A DNA stretch of 64,000 nt. Source: Acanthococcus lagerstroemiae. Its lineage: Eukaryota > Arthropoda > Insecta > Hemiptera > Eriococcidae. A program made the position numbers and the translations under genes. Location: NCBI GenBank assembly GCA_031841125.1, contig CM063114.1, positions 43,359,574 through 43,423,573 of the forward strand, in the 5' to 3' direction. Within the stretch, counting starts at the first letter, position 1; each line of letters opens with the position of its first letter. Under the pieces are notes generated by a model. The model was given only the letters and a program-made list of their open reading frames with translations, was not told the origin of the DNA and searched no databases. Of the stretch, positions 45,760 through 57,794 are shown one piece after another.

Positions 45760-46420
45760 GTTTTTTCAGTAAGGTCAAATGAATATTTAAAGCACTCCTA
45801 TTTAGACTTTGCGGTCCAAGCCGGAGTCTGATCAAAACTTGGATACAATTTTTAAGGCAAGAAAACCCTATTTTGATACCTGGTTTAATTCTTTTGGCAA
45901 AGTCAAATTTAGCCCTTGAAAGGGAAAAACATCAGATTTGGGGAAACAGTCCGGATCGAATCGAAAATCTGATCAAATATTCGACTTCTCGACGTTTCGA
46001 TTAAGTTTTTAATTTGGGCTAATCTTACTCACTTGACGGAATAAAGTTTGAACTTTGGGGCACAAATCAGAGTATCATTAAGAATCTGTTTCAATTTTTT
46101 TCTGCGATCCAACAAACCCCTACATCGATACCTTCTTCAGCATTTTCAATAACGTGAAATCGGCTCGTATCAAGAGGTGAAGTTTGAAGTTAAGCCGGTC
46201 CCTTACATAAAGGAGAAGTCGAATTGACGCTCAAATCTGAATCGGATCGAAAATCTGACTACAGTGAGAAACCCCTATTTCGGTATTTTGACATGTTTCC
46301 ACTTCAGATTCCAAAGTTGGTGGCAACAGAATTTTCTAATTACATTAATTCATTAAAACCCGAGGCAATAGGCTGGGGTAGATCGTTTCTCGTATTCTCG
46401 ACATGATTTGATATGTACCC
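45760..46420. repeat. Degenerate tandem repeat, about 140-bp units
   Basis: Units share gaatcggatcgaaaatctga-like and aaacccctatttcgatacct-like segments. The wording resembles that of the repeat at 28910 and 57795, so they may be one superfamily. Confidence 0.5.
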
Positions 46421-46934
46421 TTGATTACGAGTATTAGCGATCAGAATGACGAATTTGAGGTTCAACATTTCTTTGATTTTTCACCAATGAAATTTTTTTA
46501 AAATTCTATCAGACCAGAAAGAGATACGTTACATAAATCATAACACGTTACGTGCCAGTTTCAACATTATGGGATTCCTTGTTTATTTTATGCAACTGAT
46601 ATCTACAAAGGCCCATGAACATGGAGTTGGTGCCGGCCACATCTGTGATTGGCGATACGTACTTCCAAAAATTTTAAAAAACTTCATACAATTGTCTCAC
46701 AGTGTTAGTTCAGAATGGTGTAGAATAGGGTGGTCCGTATTTTCGATTTTTGATTTTTAATGAGCCACTCTTCATGGTCTCGGTTTTCTTCTAGTGTTTT
46801 AAGTTCAGTGTCCAATAGGATGGTCCGTATTTTCGATTTTCGATGAGTAATGAGACACCTTCCAACGTATAGTTAAAAGAGTTGCGTCTGCTGAAAGTTC
46901 GACCGATTATACGACCAACGTATAGTTTTCAAAT

Positions 46935-46968
<34 letters not shown>

Positions 46969-48340
46969 GTCCAAGTATCAACTAACTCTGTGACGTGAGT
47001 GTCGGTGTACATGTTTTTCATCTCTCCTGTGAAATCGTGTTTTCGGATCTTATCAGTTATGATTATAGACTCTTCAATTTTGAGTTCAATTTTGAGGTTA
47101 TTAAGCTCCAACTCTACCTATTCGGGCCCATAGAGGCTACAACCTAAAATATCGACATTTACTTACACAGAAAATATCAATATCAAATACAGCATTATTT
47201 GAGTCGCTGACTTCAAATCATTTGGGCTGCTTGACCTGTCGAGGTTTACTGACAATTGTAATCTGAAACTTGGCCATGCCTATTTTCTGTAATCAATATT
47301 TTAGTTGATCAATTTCGACCATCAAGATTTATTTTTATCGACCAAAAAGAAATGCTCAGGTTTGGGGTCATTGAGCAGGCGATTTTATATTGATCAGAAT
47401 CAAGAGAGTGAGGGCTTCTCTAGTACATAATACTAAAAGAACGCTGCAGGAACTTACTACGCAATCTAATGTGCCAAGGGTAGCCTAGAAGGGGAAGTTC
47501 AGACTGAGCCTCTAAGACAGAGAGTCTAAAATTCTCAGAGTGCCTCAGAAACCCGGAGATGTCCCTGAAGGAGGCGATTGTAGGACACTACTTTGGAGAA
47601 CCAAGCCATGACCCCCTACAATACCCTTGATCTACCCTGAACTATCGAGCAAGTCCAATGAGCGGAGAGACTAGTGTGACGAACTCAAGGTGGACGAATC
47701 AAAGATGCGAACCAAGGGGGCCTTTTTGTCCTTAATTTGTCCAAGATAAACCTGTTCTGTTAATAGCCGAGATCAAAGCTAGAGGAGCTAGGGGGACCCA
47801 GGTACTAAAGAAAAGAGAGCCGCAACTTGCATTAGCCTAAGTAATTAACCAAAACAAATCACCCATTCACTTCAATTTTCACGACGTTCCACGTGGATAT
47901 TGAGATTGGACATCGCGATTGCGATGGATTTTCAAATTTAAATTAAAATTTTTAAATCGAATTGTAATAAAGTTCGCGCTAGTACATTCGCCAATGTTCA
48001 TCTCGATTGAATGTAAAAATTAGAATTACATAATTATGTACGCGAAATGATGATGTGACTTCATTCCGTGGCTTCAGATTGAACAATAAATGTAGGGGGC
48101 GTTTTTTTATATGTATTATATTTTCGTTATTCGTTACTGTATATGGAAAAATACTATTTTTTGACATTATCAAGGGCCTTTATGATTGAAATTTTGTGAC
48201 ATGTGGGAAAAATCCAAGTCTCCGCCCCTGCTTACACCTCTTTATGTCGGAAATTCTTCGCCTTTCGTATCCAAATTTATATATATGCCTGCGCCTTTTT
48301 ATATAAAAGCCTCACCAAATATTTATTTTGTTGGGAATTC
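46421..48340. other. Unassigned sequence
   Basis: Two copies of agggtggtccgtattttcga-like text (about 46728 and 46818) resemble the terminus of the element at 54048. A (ca)n microsatellite lies at 46936-46969. About 47390-47840 is less AT-rich and could be a diverged retroelement but carries no diagnostic motif. Confidence 0.4.
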
Positions 48341-48344
48341 CTTA

Positions 48345-48565
48345 ATTTTGAAGAGCTGACCAAATTTCGTCATGGTAGAGCGTATCAAATGCTTTGTTGA
48401 AATCTACAAATAGTGAGTATAACTCAAAGTCGTACTCTCTAGTCCTTTCCAGAATTGTATTCAATGTTTGAATGTGGTCTACAGTTGAACTTGTCTTTCT
48501 GAAGTCCGCCTGTTCAAAGGGTTGGTTTGCATCTAGGATGGGGTAGCTGTACTGTTCGTTCTTGT
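48345..48565 (-). pseudogene. RTE-like reverse transcriptase fragment
   Basis: The minus strand reads LDANQPFEQADFRKTSSTVD, HIQTLNTILERTREYDFELY, SLFVDFNKAFDTLYHDEIWS and AL. This covers the RT finger-palm junction with the first catalytic Asp (VDFNKAFDT). It is short, continuous and similar to the same region of the element at 1522-3586. It is absent from the larger open frames because both ends fall in non-coding sequence. Confidence 0.85.
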
Positions 48566-48669
48566 TCTATGGTCTTATGAATTTATACAATTTACTCCTT
48601 CAATATGGCATCACTGTTTTTTGTTTGTTTCATACTTATGCGATGCAAGTACGTCAATATATGTATATA

Positions 48670-49263
48670 GAGCGTTCCAGAAGTAAAGTCACACTATCTG
48701 TAAGAGACTCTAAACAAAATTGAAACATTTTGGACAAAAAGTAGTTTATTTGTGAGGAAATTTTCTATTCTTCTACATGATCTCTCCTCCCCCCCCCCAC
48801 GCCATCAAAATATTTGTTGAATCCCTCACAATCCAAACATTTCCTGAATCAGTACACAAATTTTTCTAGCCCAGAAGAATACCATGCACCGTTCAGTGTC
48901 ATATTAAAGAAGATGTAAAATGGTACAAATGATGTTCTGAGGATATCTTCATTCTAACTCATAATTTTCGAGAAAAAAGCATTGAAATGGTATTCCTCCG
49001 TAGAATACTTCTAGCTTAAACTTCAGACCAAGTTGTTTGGCTGTTACGTCACGGTATAGTCAGTTCTCAAATGATCAACAACGGCTCGCACGTCCTCACA
49101 TTCATCGTTTTGCTCGATTTTGCACAATATGGTAACGAACGTTAACTGCGCGTTGTGCACTCTGTTCATAGAAGCCTAACGAACATTTTCATTCTCAGTC
49201 GACTCAGTGTTACCACGTTCGTGACGTTTTATAGAGAGTGTAACCTTACTTCTGAAACGTCCC
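48670..49263. mobile_element. TIR DNA element, Tc1/mariner-like candidate
   Basis: The left end gagcgttccagaagtaaagt then cacact is mirrored by agtgtaaccttacttctgaa then acgtccc at the right. The roughly 33-bp ends match at most positions. The 594-bp interior has no clear transposase. A ta dinucleotide precedes the left end but the right boundary does not align exactly. Confidence 0.55.
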
Positions 49264-49349
49264 ACATATGTGATGGAGATTAGGACACTTATTCCCAGTT
49301 CTCCATACCAAAAAATTCGGAACAGCCGATCAGTTTCACGGGTCTCTCC

Positions 49350-51194
49350 CAAACTCGCAGATACTGACCTGGAAAACAATTACAATAAAAACCCACAAAA
49401 TTTTGGGAAAGAGATCAATAACAAAAAGTCAAAAACTGGGAGTTCTGATTTCCTCAAGAATATGAAGGGAATAGTAAGAGGGAGATGAAATGACTTCAGC
49501 ATTCGCTGAATTTTTTCATTCTGTATACGTGTTGGAAGATGTAGTGTCCCCAGTCATAGTTGCACCATGTCCCCCCCTCTTGCGCCCTAATCTTCATTAC
49601 CCGTATTTTGCCACAAGACGTAAAGATGGCAATTTCACAATTAAAAGTAAAACATTCCCTAGGCCCGGACAATGTTCCTTCATACGTTTATAAGGGAATC
49701 GGAGAATTTCTGATAGAGCCCCTAACCTACTTGTACAACCTCAGTATATCGAACTGTGTCTTCCCTACAGCATGGAAATGTTCTAAAGTAGTCCCAATCC
49801 CAAAGAAAGAGCCATATGAAAACGTAATCAACTACAGACCAATATCCTTAATCCCAATGCCAGCGAAAGTTTTCGAAATGATAATTTACAACTATCTATG
49901 CTCCAAATTAAAATGCCTTATATCATCTAGTCAGCATGGTTTGGTAGGAGGAAGATCAATAAATACGAACCTAATAAATTTTATAGAATATATAAATCGA
50001 AGTATGGATGAAGGTATGTCAGGAGATGTTATTTATACTGATTTTCAAAAAGCATTCGATTCTGTAAATCATAAGATTCTGAAGAAAAAGCTCAATGATT
50101 TAGGATTTTCAGATAATTTATGTGACTTCTTTTGGTCATATCTTACTGGTAGGGTACAGTATGTTTCGTACAGGGGTCGTACATCGGAAAAATTTGCATG
50201 CCCATCTGGAGTGCCACAAAGCTCAAATCTTGGTTCCTTGCTATTTTTACTATTCGTTAACGACTTGCCTTCAGTGATCCAAGACTCGGAAATACTGATG
50301 TACGCTGACAATGTAAAAATGTACCGTTCAATAAAACACCACACAGATTTTGAAAACCTGCAAAAATATTTAGATAGAGTCGCGCTCTAGAGCATTGAAA
50401 ATAGGCTTTCGTTAAACGTTGGGAAATGCACTTACACTACTTTCACTCGAAAAAAGCAATACATCGAATACGAGTACGCTATATTGGGGAAAAAACCTAA
50501 CTAGGTCAGATAAGATCAGAGATTTGGGCATCCTTTTGGACAGGGAGTTGACCTTTCACGATCACATTGAAAGTGTTATGTCTAGGGCGAGGAGAATGGC
50601 GTACTTCATTGTCAGGAACTCTGCGAACTTCAAAAAAACTAGCACCTTGAAAATACTATAGTTTTCTTTTGTTAGATCACTTCTGGAATTCGGAGTTTTA
50701 GTTTGGTTTCCACATACCCTCAAAGTCATTGAAAAAATAGAAAAAATACAAAATAGATTTCTGAGGTACGTTTATTTTAAAGATTTTGAATACTACCCTG
50801 ACTCTGAAAACATACCCTATTCTGAAATTCTGGCTGGATATGAAATTGAATCTCTAAGAAACCGAAGAGAAAAAACAGCAATAATGTTTCTATATGATCT
50901 AATTCACGGTAACATTAACGATGAAAAACTGCTTATAGAAATAAATATTTGGGCCCCAAAAATACAATCTAGATACAAAAAATACTTCTCTCTGAAAAAA
51001 TATCGCATCACTAAAATGGAATTTTCCCCATTAAACAACATCATGAAAATTACGAATGATTTTTGGACAGAGTGTACTTGCGCTGACATGTATAATATGC
51101 CTAGATCGGCGTTTAAGCGGGTAGTGGAGGGATGGGGAGCTGTGGGATAGCGGACGTGCGGCACATTTATTATATTTATATTATACATATATTG

Positions 51195-51227
<33 letters not shown>

Positions 51228-51425
51228 CAGTTTTTCCTTCGTTTATTATTATCATTTACTTTTATTTTTATTATTTTTTACTTCCACTTTTATTTACTTT
51301 TTCATTTTTTATTATTTTTTACTTTTATTAGTTTTATTCCATTTTTTATTTCTCTTTTTTAATTTTTATTGTAACGGTCCCTCCTATAATTGGCTTCGGC
51401 TGTTGGAGGGACCTAAATAAATAAT
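49350..51425 (+). mobile_element. CR1/Jockey-type LINE, 5'-truncated
   Basis: Linker DLENNYNKNPQNFGKEINNK is followed by LGPDNVPSYVYK, NYRPISLIPMPAKVFEMIIY, SSQHGLVGGRSINTNLINF, DVIYTDFQKAFDSVNHKIL, SGVPQSSNLGSLLFLLFVND and a catalytic motif LMYADNVKMY. The second Asp of YADD is Asn and the usual PQGS reads PQSS. After a stop at 50388-50390 the C-terminal part continues in other frames: FVRSLLEFGVLVWFPH, RFLRYVYFKDFEYY, SLRNRREKTAIMFLYDLIHG, ending at 51148-51150. A (tta)n run (51199-51226), a hairpin and a short taaa tail close the element. Confidence 0.85.
51376..51413 (+). other. 3'-terminal stem-loop of the LINE
   Basis: ggtccctcc (51376-51384) pairs perfectly with ggagggacc (51405-51413) around a tggcttcggctg-containing loop. 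It is followed at once by taaataaataa. The position just before the tail suggests a recognition structure for the element's own reverse transcriptase. Confidence 0.7.
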
Positions 51426-51446
51426 GTCGGACACATAGTTGGTAAT

Positions 51447-51755
51447 AAGGCTTTTCCCTCTACGGCGGTTGCCTACCTGCCCGCCTGAATTCTTATCAAC
51501 TTTGTAGGCAATTCAACATTGGCTTTCATGGAAAAAACACAAAAAACGCTATTTACTCAAAAAATATCGAGTTTCAAAGGAAATGAAGAGGAACAAAGTT
51601 GAAGCCCTAGTAATTTCCTTTCAGCTGACTCCTATTTCACATCTTTTGGTTGAATTTTTTTTCTCTCCCATAACGCTGTGTGTTAAATGTTATCAACTTT
51701 GTACGCAAAATTACAGCAAACGATAGGCAAACCGTCTTAGCGGGAAAATCCTTAT
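51447..51755. mobile_element. MITE with long inverted ends
   Basis: The left end ggcttttccctctacggcgg then ttgccta and atcaactttgta is mirrored by tgttatcaactttgtacgca and taggcaaaccgtcttagcgg at the right. Ends agree over about 60 bp with gaps. There is no coding frame. The target duplication is unclear. Confidence 0.65.
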
Positions 51756-51772
51756 ATATCGCAGCGATGTAA

Positions 51773-52192
51773 TGTTACGATACCACAGGCTACAGAGGCG
51801 TGTATATAATAAATAAATAAATACAGCCTTGAAACGGAAGTTTCGGTCCACCCACTGGGACATAGGCCTCCTTGATCAGTTCTTTTTGATACAAGGGTTA
51901 TAGTCTAATTCTCCTTGGTGACAAGCCATTACTGGGGAATGGTCAGAGGCAAGTATATACAAGGTTATATTAGACCGTTTGTTTAATCGAAAATTTATCT
52001 GGAGTCAAAACTTGTGGTCTCTCACCCTTCACTCTCGCTTTTGCCCAGTTCTGGCGAATTCTCACTAGGAATATAAGGGCAGGCGAGTTTGAAGCAAAGT
52101 CAATAACATAAGCGAATATTGCTCTGCAAGTTAACTGGCTGGCAGATAGATTGAAGCACGGAGTAAGCATCACAGAAGGAAGCAATCACACA
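51773..52192 (+). mobile_element. LTR remnant, second copy
   Basis: It starts tgttacgataccacagg and ends caatcacaca directly before a primer-binding site. It is homologous to 30531-31062 and, lacking the R1-like piece, is the empty-site version of it. It carries its own small insertion (51817-51953). No internal coding region follows. Confidence 0.7.
51817..51953 (-). mobile_element. RTE-like LINE 3'-end fragment
   Basis: On the minus strand it reads tcaaggaggcctatgtccca and ends in taaa repeats, like the GEAY..QW terminus of RTE ORF2 with its tail. It is bounded by gtatata on both sides, and removing it restores a sequence matching the other LTR copy. Confidence 0.6.
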
Positions 52193-52193
52193 C

Positions 52194-52213
52194 TGGTGAC
52201 CTCGACGTCGCAG
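52194..52213 (+). other. Primer-binding site, tRNA-Trp type
   Basis: tggtgacctcgacgtcgc differs from the canonical tRNA-Trp complement (tggtgaccccgacgtgat) at few positions. It follows the LTR's terminal ca by one base. It would prime minus-strand synthesis in an LTR retrotransposon. Confidence 0.65.
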
Positions 52214-53625
52214 AGAGGTTCAATTCCACAAAAGTGAATAAACCTCAAAGGTCAACGAACCCTACCATAAAGATCAATGAACTTCAGCTGCTATTGAACC
52301 GGCCTTTATTCCCAATACAGGTACTCACACACACCTATACGGTTTCCAAGTTACTGCGTATATTTTGCAAGAAAGTTTAACCGTTGCGCCCTTTTTCGAA
52401 AAAATGGTACTCAGCTTCTATCCGCGCCGACTTATCAACCCGTTTCGGCCACGATTACCGTATTCCGACACAGGTAACGTGTAGGAAAATATTGTTTTAA
52501 CATCGCACCAAGCACGTATTCTTCTAACGCACACGAATTTCCTTGACACGATATGGAAAGCTTACCACGAGATAGCATTCTCGTGGCAGATGAAAAAATG
52601 TCACCTGTTTCCAATTTTCTTTCCAGAATTGATTCAAACGCTCCGACTGTATACGCAGATTATTCGCTTTATTCGTCCCAGAAAGGAGCACTCCCCTTCG
52701 ATATATTATTACACAGTAGATTTGAAGCCGAAAAGTACACGCACACTGGGCGAGAGAGCAGGCGAAAAATTATTAATTTCACACCTGGTTACGTTATCAA
52801 ACGCGTCTGGAAACGAGCTCGCCCGCCCACGCAACACGCCGGCTCACCGTTCGTCATAAATCACATCGAATAAAACAGCCGATAAAAATGCGTCTCGTAA
52901 AAAGGCGCGAATTTCCGCTCAAACTTGTCGAATGGAGAGCTTTGCGAAGACGATAAAATTGCCCGACTTATTATAGATTCGAAGCCCAAATAACCGTTTT
53001 TTGTATAAATATTGTCGGATCATATATTTATACACACGCGCGCGCGAAAGCGAAATATGATTTAGAACCCTTCGGGGAATACGCGAACGCGCGGAGAGCG
53101 CCGTTTCCAGAAGTTTTTTTTTTTTCAAAATTCGGCCGCACAGCAAATTTGTGCGTGCACGTTCGCCCAAATGAGCTCGGACGAACCACCTACACGCCGG
53201 CCGAGTTGGTGCAATCTTACAAGCAGCTCCGGTTGAAATCCTCCTCGCACATGTATAATACGCACTCAGTTATTCGTATAATTAGACTGGAGACTCGCCT
53301 AAATGCTGAATAATGAGCGGTGTCGCAATAAAACAGAAATAAATACCGCGAGCCCCCCTTTTGTACCTACAGTTTTACTCGTTTTGGGAAAGTAAACAAC
53401 GCAGGCATTTCAACGCTGAATCATGCATTAGCGAAGTTTTGATATCTATCGGATAGCTATTGGCGTAAGCTCTCTGGTAGTGTAACAATAATCTGCACGG
53501 ATGGATGCGAGCTCGAAAGCATACGTTTGGAAAGCAGAAACGTTAAAGCATCATTGCAAATGAATACACCACGTTTTCCTAAATGAACTTACCATATGTA
53601 CGCTTCTCAACGTGCCTTCTCATTT
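52214..53625. other. CpG-containing sequence without recognisable gene
   Basis: No gag/pol motif follows the primer-binding site. About 52350-53600 is repeat-free and includes cgcgcg runs near 53037. A 106-codon plus frame at 52553-52873 has no recognisable product. Confidence 0.4.
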
Positions 53626-54047
53626 GGGTAATTATCAGAATTGGGGCATATTTCACTCACAATAAAAATCAGTTTCGGAAAGCACCTTTCTTGCAATTTT
53701 TTTGGGCAGTTTGGTAATAGACATCACTCTGATACTATTTTTAGCCTACGGCTCAATTAATGCCAAAAAGGGGCGGGGGCAGAGCGTTTCTAAAAATCTA
53801 TAGACACTACGAAAGAATTTCCATCGTAGTGGCAACCACAACATTACATAGAATTTCCATCGCGGTAGCATCTGTTGTGTGAATATTTCTTTGGCAGTGC
53901 AGTAGTGGAATGATGATGAATCAGACAACCAGTTTTCCTGTATAATGTGTGGAAAATCATGTACATGGTCTTCAGAAAGTCAATTGGCAAGGTAAGTGAG
54001 CTACAAGTACACTTAGGATATGGATGTATAAATATGTAGGTACATTA

Positions 54048-56109
54048 GGGTGGTCCTTAAAAATCAAATTTCGAAAATTTCAGCTCCACCCCCTAGAACT
54101 GTTATTTCATATGAAAAAATGGTCCCCTAAAAATTTCAACTGGATTAATTAATTTTAAAGCGGCCCGAATGAGGGATATCTCATTAAAATGGAGGTTGCG
54201 CGGTCGAGCGCGCTACTCATACGTTACAGTGCCGGGTGAAGAACAATGCTTTGTACGGTAAGCACATGCATGTAAAAGTACAGTTGGCGTTTCAAATTTT
54301 TTCATCGTAGATTTTTCTAAATAACTTCTTTTGAAGGAAAAAAAGAAAAAATAGGGTGTCTAACAGTCATTTAAGTGATTTAACGTCATTTATTTTGGAA
54401 GCAGGTCATTAAAACATTTAAAAATCAGCAAATTATACCTTGAAAAAGAGAACAAAGAATTTAGAATTGGAAAATTCTATTATAATGACCCGCATTGCAA
54501 TTTTTATGCGAATGCATATTCCTTTCTATGGCGTGTATTTCAGAAGTTTCAAAAGATGTTCACGAATCACAAAATTCTAAGTTAAATGAGCAGCGCTTCA
54601 TTTTGTATATTTCGCATATTTTGGCATTCACTGCATATTTTACACCAATTCTGCGTATTTTTCAAAAAATTTCCCCCAAAAAGTGACATTTCTAGTTTTT
54701 TACTCAAAAATACCTACTAAAAATAATTCCCAACTCAAAAAAAAAATAAATAAATAAAAAGACTTAATGGGTAATGAATTGCAGAAAATATTTTAGAAAA
54801 ATACATAATGTTCTTTTGCATGTGAGATACCCTTTCTCTTGCCCTCATCACATTCATCAGTCATCAAGAAATTATGAATAGGAGCAATATCTTCTAGGAG
54901 CATCTACTATTATAAAGAAGATTGGGCTTCTTAGGTAAATACTTGGCTAGATCATTTTGAAATTAGATAAACATTGTCTCAGTATATTATCCAACTTAAT
55001 TTTTTCATTAAAATGATATCCATATTAATAGTTTATTATTTTAGCGCTTTAATAGCAAATTGGGAGGAGGTCATTTAAAGGTCATTTATTTTCGAAATTC
55101 GATTTGTTTTAGAAAGTATAAACAAATAACATTAAACATTCATTAAATTTTTTTAATTCATTATTAGGAATAAAAACAAACATTAAACATTCGTAACATT
55201 TTATTATTTCAATCATATTTATCTAAGTGTGAATTTTTTAGAATTGGGGTACTGTATTCTGTATTCCGTCATATTAAAAATTGTTTTTGTTCTTCGTTTT
55301 TGCTTATTTCCAAATTTTTGACGGTGAAGGACAATTCACAATTTCATTTGCTCCCTTCGCTCATAATTCACAGTTTAAGCAATGAATAAAAACCCAACAA
55401 ACAAATAATGAACATAATTAAATCGGTAAACTAGAATACACTGAGTAGAACAGAAGAAAAAAATAATAATATTCATTTTTTAAGTTAGAAATGCAAAAAC
55501 TGAATTTGAGTTAACAAAATTATACGGCGTATCTCAGGGACCGTTGATGCCCGAGTTTTTTCGCGGGTCGCAACGGACATGCAAGAATAGCCGGCGCGTT
55601 ATCTTCATTTTAATGAAATCTCTCATTCGGGCCACCTTGAAGGTGATCAATTTTTAAGAGAATGTTTTTTCATATGAAGGAACAATTCTAAGGGGTGGAA
55701 GAGCGAAATATCAAAAAAATGGCCTCCGAACTATGGTGTTATCGAAGAATACTAAAAATCTCATACCAAGAAAAAGTCACAAACGCGAAGGTATTCGAAA
55801 AAATGCGGATGTCCGGAGGAATACTGCTCGAGGATACTATGAGGAAAAAGAAAGAATATATAATCGAAAACGTAAAAAACGAAGAAATTTTCGGTGTAGC
55901 AATACAGGGAAAGATTATCGGAAAACCGCCAAGAGGAAAACGAAGACTTACGCGATGTTGAACGGTGTTGTATTAAATAGCTACCATTAGAATTAAGATT
56001 GTATATTAAAGTAACGAAAGAAAAGATTGTGGTCTGCAACCTCCACCTAGGTGGAGAAGCAATAAATGAAATGAATGAATTTTTCGTCATCTATAACAGA
56101 GGGCCACCC
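54048..56109. mobile_element. Inner TIR element flanked by TA
   Basis: The ends gggtggtcc and ggccaccc lie inside ta at 54046-54047 and 56110-56111. The arms agree over about 190 bp with mismatches (ccaccccctagaact, cattaaaatgga, cggcccgaatgag versus their reverse forms). A LINE piece splits the right arm. TA flanking suggests a Tc1/mariner-like mode of insertion. The interior is AT-rich and lacks a transposase. Confidence 0.7.
55718..56097 (+). pseudogene. RTE/CR1-type LINE C-terminal fragment
   Basis: The plus strand encodes MASELWCYRRILKISYQEKV, TNAKVFEKMRM, EDTMRKKKEYIIENVK and GKIIGKPPRGKRRLTRC before a stop at 55959-55961. The E-W-C-Y-R-R-I-L-.-I-S and G-K..G...RG+RR pattern is the C-terminal signature of RTE/BovB-like ORF2. 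A short UTR and gaatgaat tail follow. It lies within the right arm of the inner element. Confidence 0.75.
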
Positions 56110-56974
56110 TAATGTACATTCTTACGCAGTGGATATTTAGTTCCATGGTAGTGGTAGGAAATATTAGCATTTCCACTACGAAAGAAAACCAAAGATGATC
56201 CACTACGTAAGAAAAATAGTAGATAAATTGAATTTAAGACTTCAAGTATACTTTTATGAGCAGTTTTTAATATTTCAATGTCAATATACGTAATAATTTT
56301 AGTATAATCCTTCTTTTTTTTCCAGGATTTAGCAGCATTCCAACAAGATGTGATAAGCCACTACGAAACACTTCAAAAATTGTAAATAAGCGCGTTATCA
56401 GAAATTTTCATTGAGCAACTAGATAGTAACACTGAGATCCAAGATCTGAGATGCGCATGGTATCCTTACTGCAGCATCACAGCGTTGCAGCCAGTTGGCA
56501 GCATTCGAAATTCAGTCTGTGAGCCAGAGAGCGCTACTGAAAAATAGCCACTACGATGGAACCTCAAATGTAGAACCTCCCTTTTACCTCAGCTTGAGGT
56601 CGCGTGATATAATCTGAGTTGCTGTTTTCGCTGTCAACATGTATTCTTCCTCATACTAGCGAATTTCCACCTAGTTTTCCCCGAGAAAAACATTTCATTA
56701 CATCATTTCAACAAACTTGAAATTTGAAAATGTGAGCCATAACAGCCACTACGATGGAATATTCTGAGGGTTTATTTGATTTTGTGGTGTGTCTAGGGAT
56801 GGGGGCAGGTATGCCAATGTCAGGAAAGGTTGATGAGATGATACTGCATACATTCACTAAAAAAACGATTGAAATTTTGAATATGTAGTCTCAAAAAGTT
56901 TGATGAACTGAAATATGCCCCAATTCTGAGAATTACCCATTTATGAGCTTCACTACATGGGCTTTGCTGCATGT

Positions 56975-57223
56975 TTCCTCATGTGGGGTTTCCCCTAGCA
57001 TTGCTACATGCCACGGCATATGTTTTCCTGTATGGGCTCAGTTATGTGCTTCCCTACACGGCATCTCTCATGTTCTTCTGTATAGCCTATACCGTCTTCA
57101 TATACAGGGTGTTCATCAATATTGGTACTTTCCTACGTGCCTTCTTATTCATGGGCTTTACTACGTAGGCTCTGCTGAATACTTCCTCATGTGGGGTTTC
57201 CCCTAGCATTGCTACATGCCACG
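56975..57223. repeat. 41-bp perfect direct repeat
   Basis: The 41 bases at 56975-57015 recur exactly at 57183-57223; both start ttcctcatgtggggtttccc and end with catgccacg. The 167 bp between contain related but diverged text (ctacatgg, ttcctgtatgggct). Confidence 0.85.
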
Positions 57224-57227
57224 TGAC

Positions 57228-57310
57228 AGGGTGTCCATTCTTGTTCAAAAATGATTTTCCCCGACTTTTCCAGGTTTTCCAGGCCAATTTTTCCAGTTTT
57301 CCAGACCCTT
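57228..57310 (+). repeat. cagggtgtccattc repeat end
   Basis: cagggtgtccattc followed by several ttttccag words, related on the opposite strand to 30085-30210 and 61205-61435. The class is unknown. Confidence 0.5.
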
Positions 57311-57794
57311 CAAATACAAATTACACATGCAGGGGGGGGGGGGCAAATTTTTTCGAACATCGTGAGTGGCGAATATCGTCAATCACTCCACAAACTTTAT
57401 TTTTTACTATCGTCTGCTAACGGAGCTGTGGCAGAAGGGGTGTAAAAATTTATGATGGAAATGAAAACGCGCTCTATGGGGTGCAGCGTGATGCAATGTC
57501 AATTAACAACTTCATAGATTTTTTCGTGTGACTTGAAGCCGACCATAAATGAAGGGGGTGAAAGAATAAAATTCGAAAATTGGATTATAGGTTTTCGAGA
57601 TCGCTGCATTCGATTTTAGGGATAATTTTTGGATCTTGTCCCACTTGGTGTGACCAATGAGGTAGCAAGAGCGTAAGACAAGCAATGGTTGACTCAGAAT
57701 TCACACTTTCTAATTAAAGTCACCGAATAGGGTAAAAATACAGTTTTATTTATTCAAAGGGTTGCTAATAGAAAATAACGCCGTAAAAATTTCT
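57311..57794. other. Unassigned sequence
   Basis: Contains a G-run at 57333. No gene recognised. Confidence 0.35.

Larger units (their letters stand above)
53626..56938. mobile_element. Outer TIR element of a three-level nest
   Basis: The left end gggtaattatcagaattggg then gcatatttca is mirrored at the right by tgaaatatgccccaattctg then agaattaccc. Direct attt occurs outside both ends (53622-53625 and 56939-56942), a 4-bp target duplication. The interior contains several cactacgaaag/cactacgatgga words of opposite direction and a second transposon. No transposase was recognised. Confidence 0.65.

Noticed and set aside
47390..47840. Retroelement coding region
   Set aside because: Base composition differs from the surroundings, but no reverse transcriptase, integrase or other motif could be read on either strand.
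48670..49263. Intact mariner transposase
   Set aside because: The inverted ends are clear but the interior is under 600 bp and no catalytic D,D motif series could be read.
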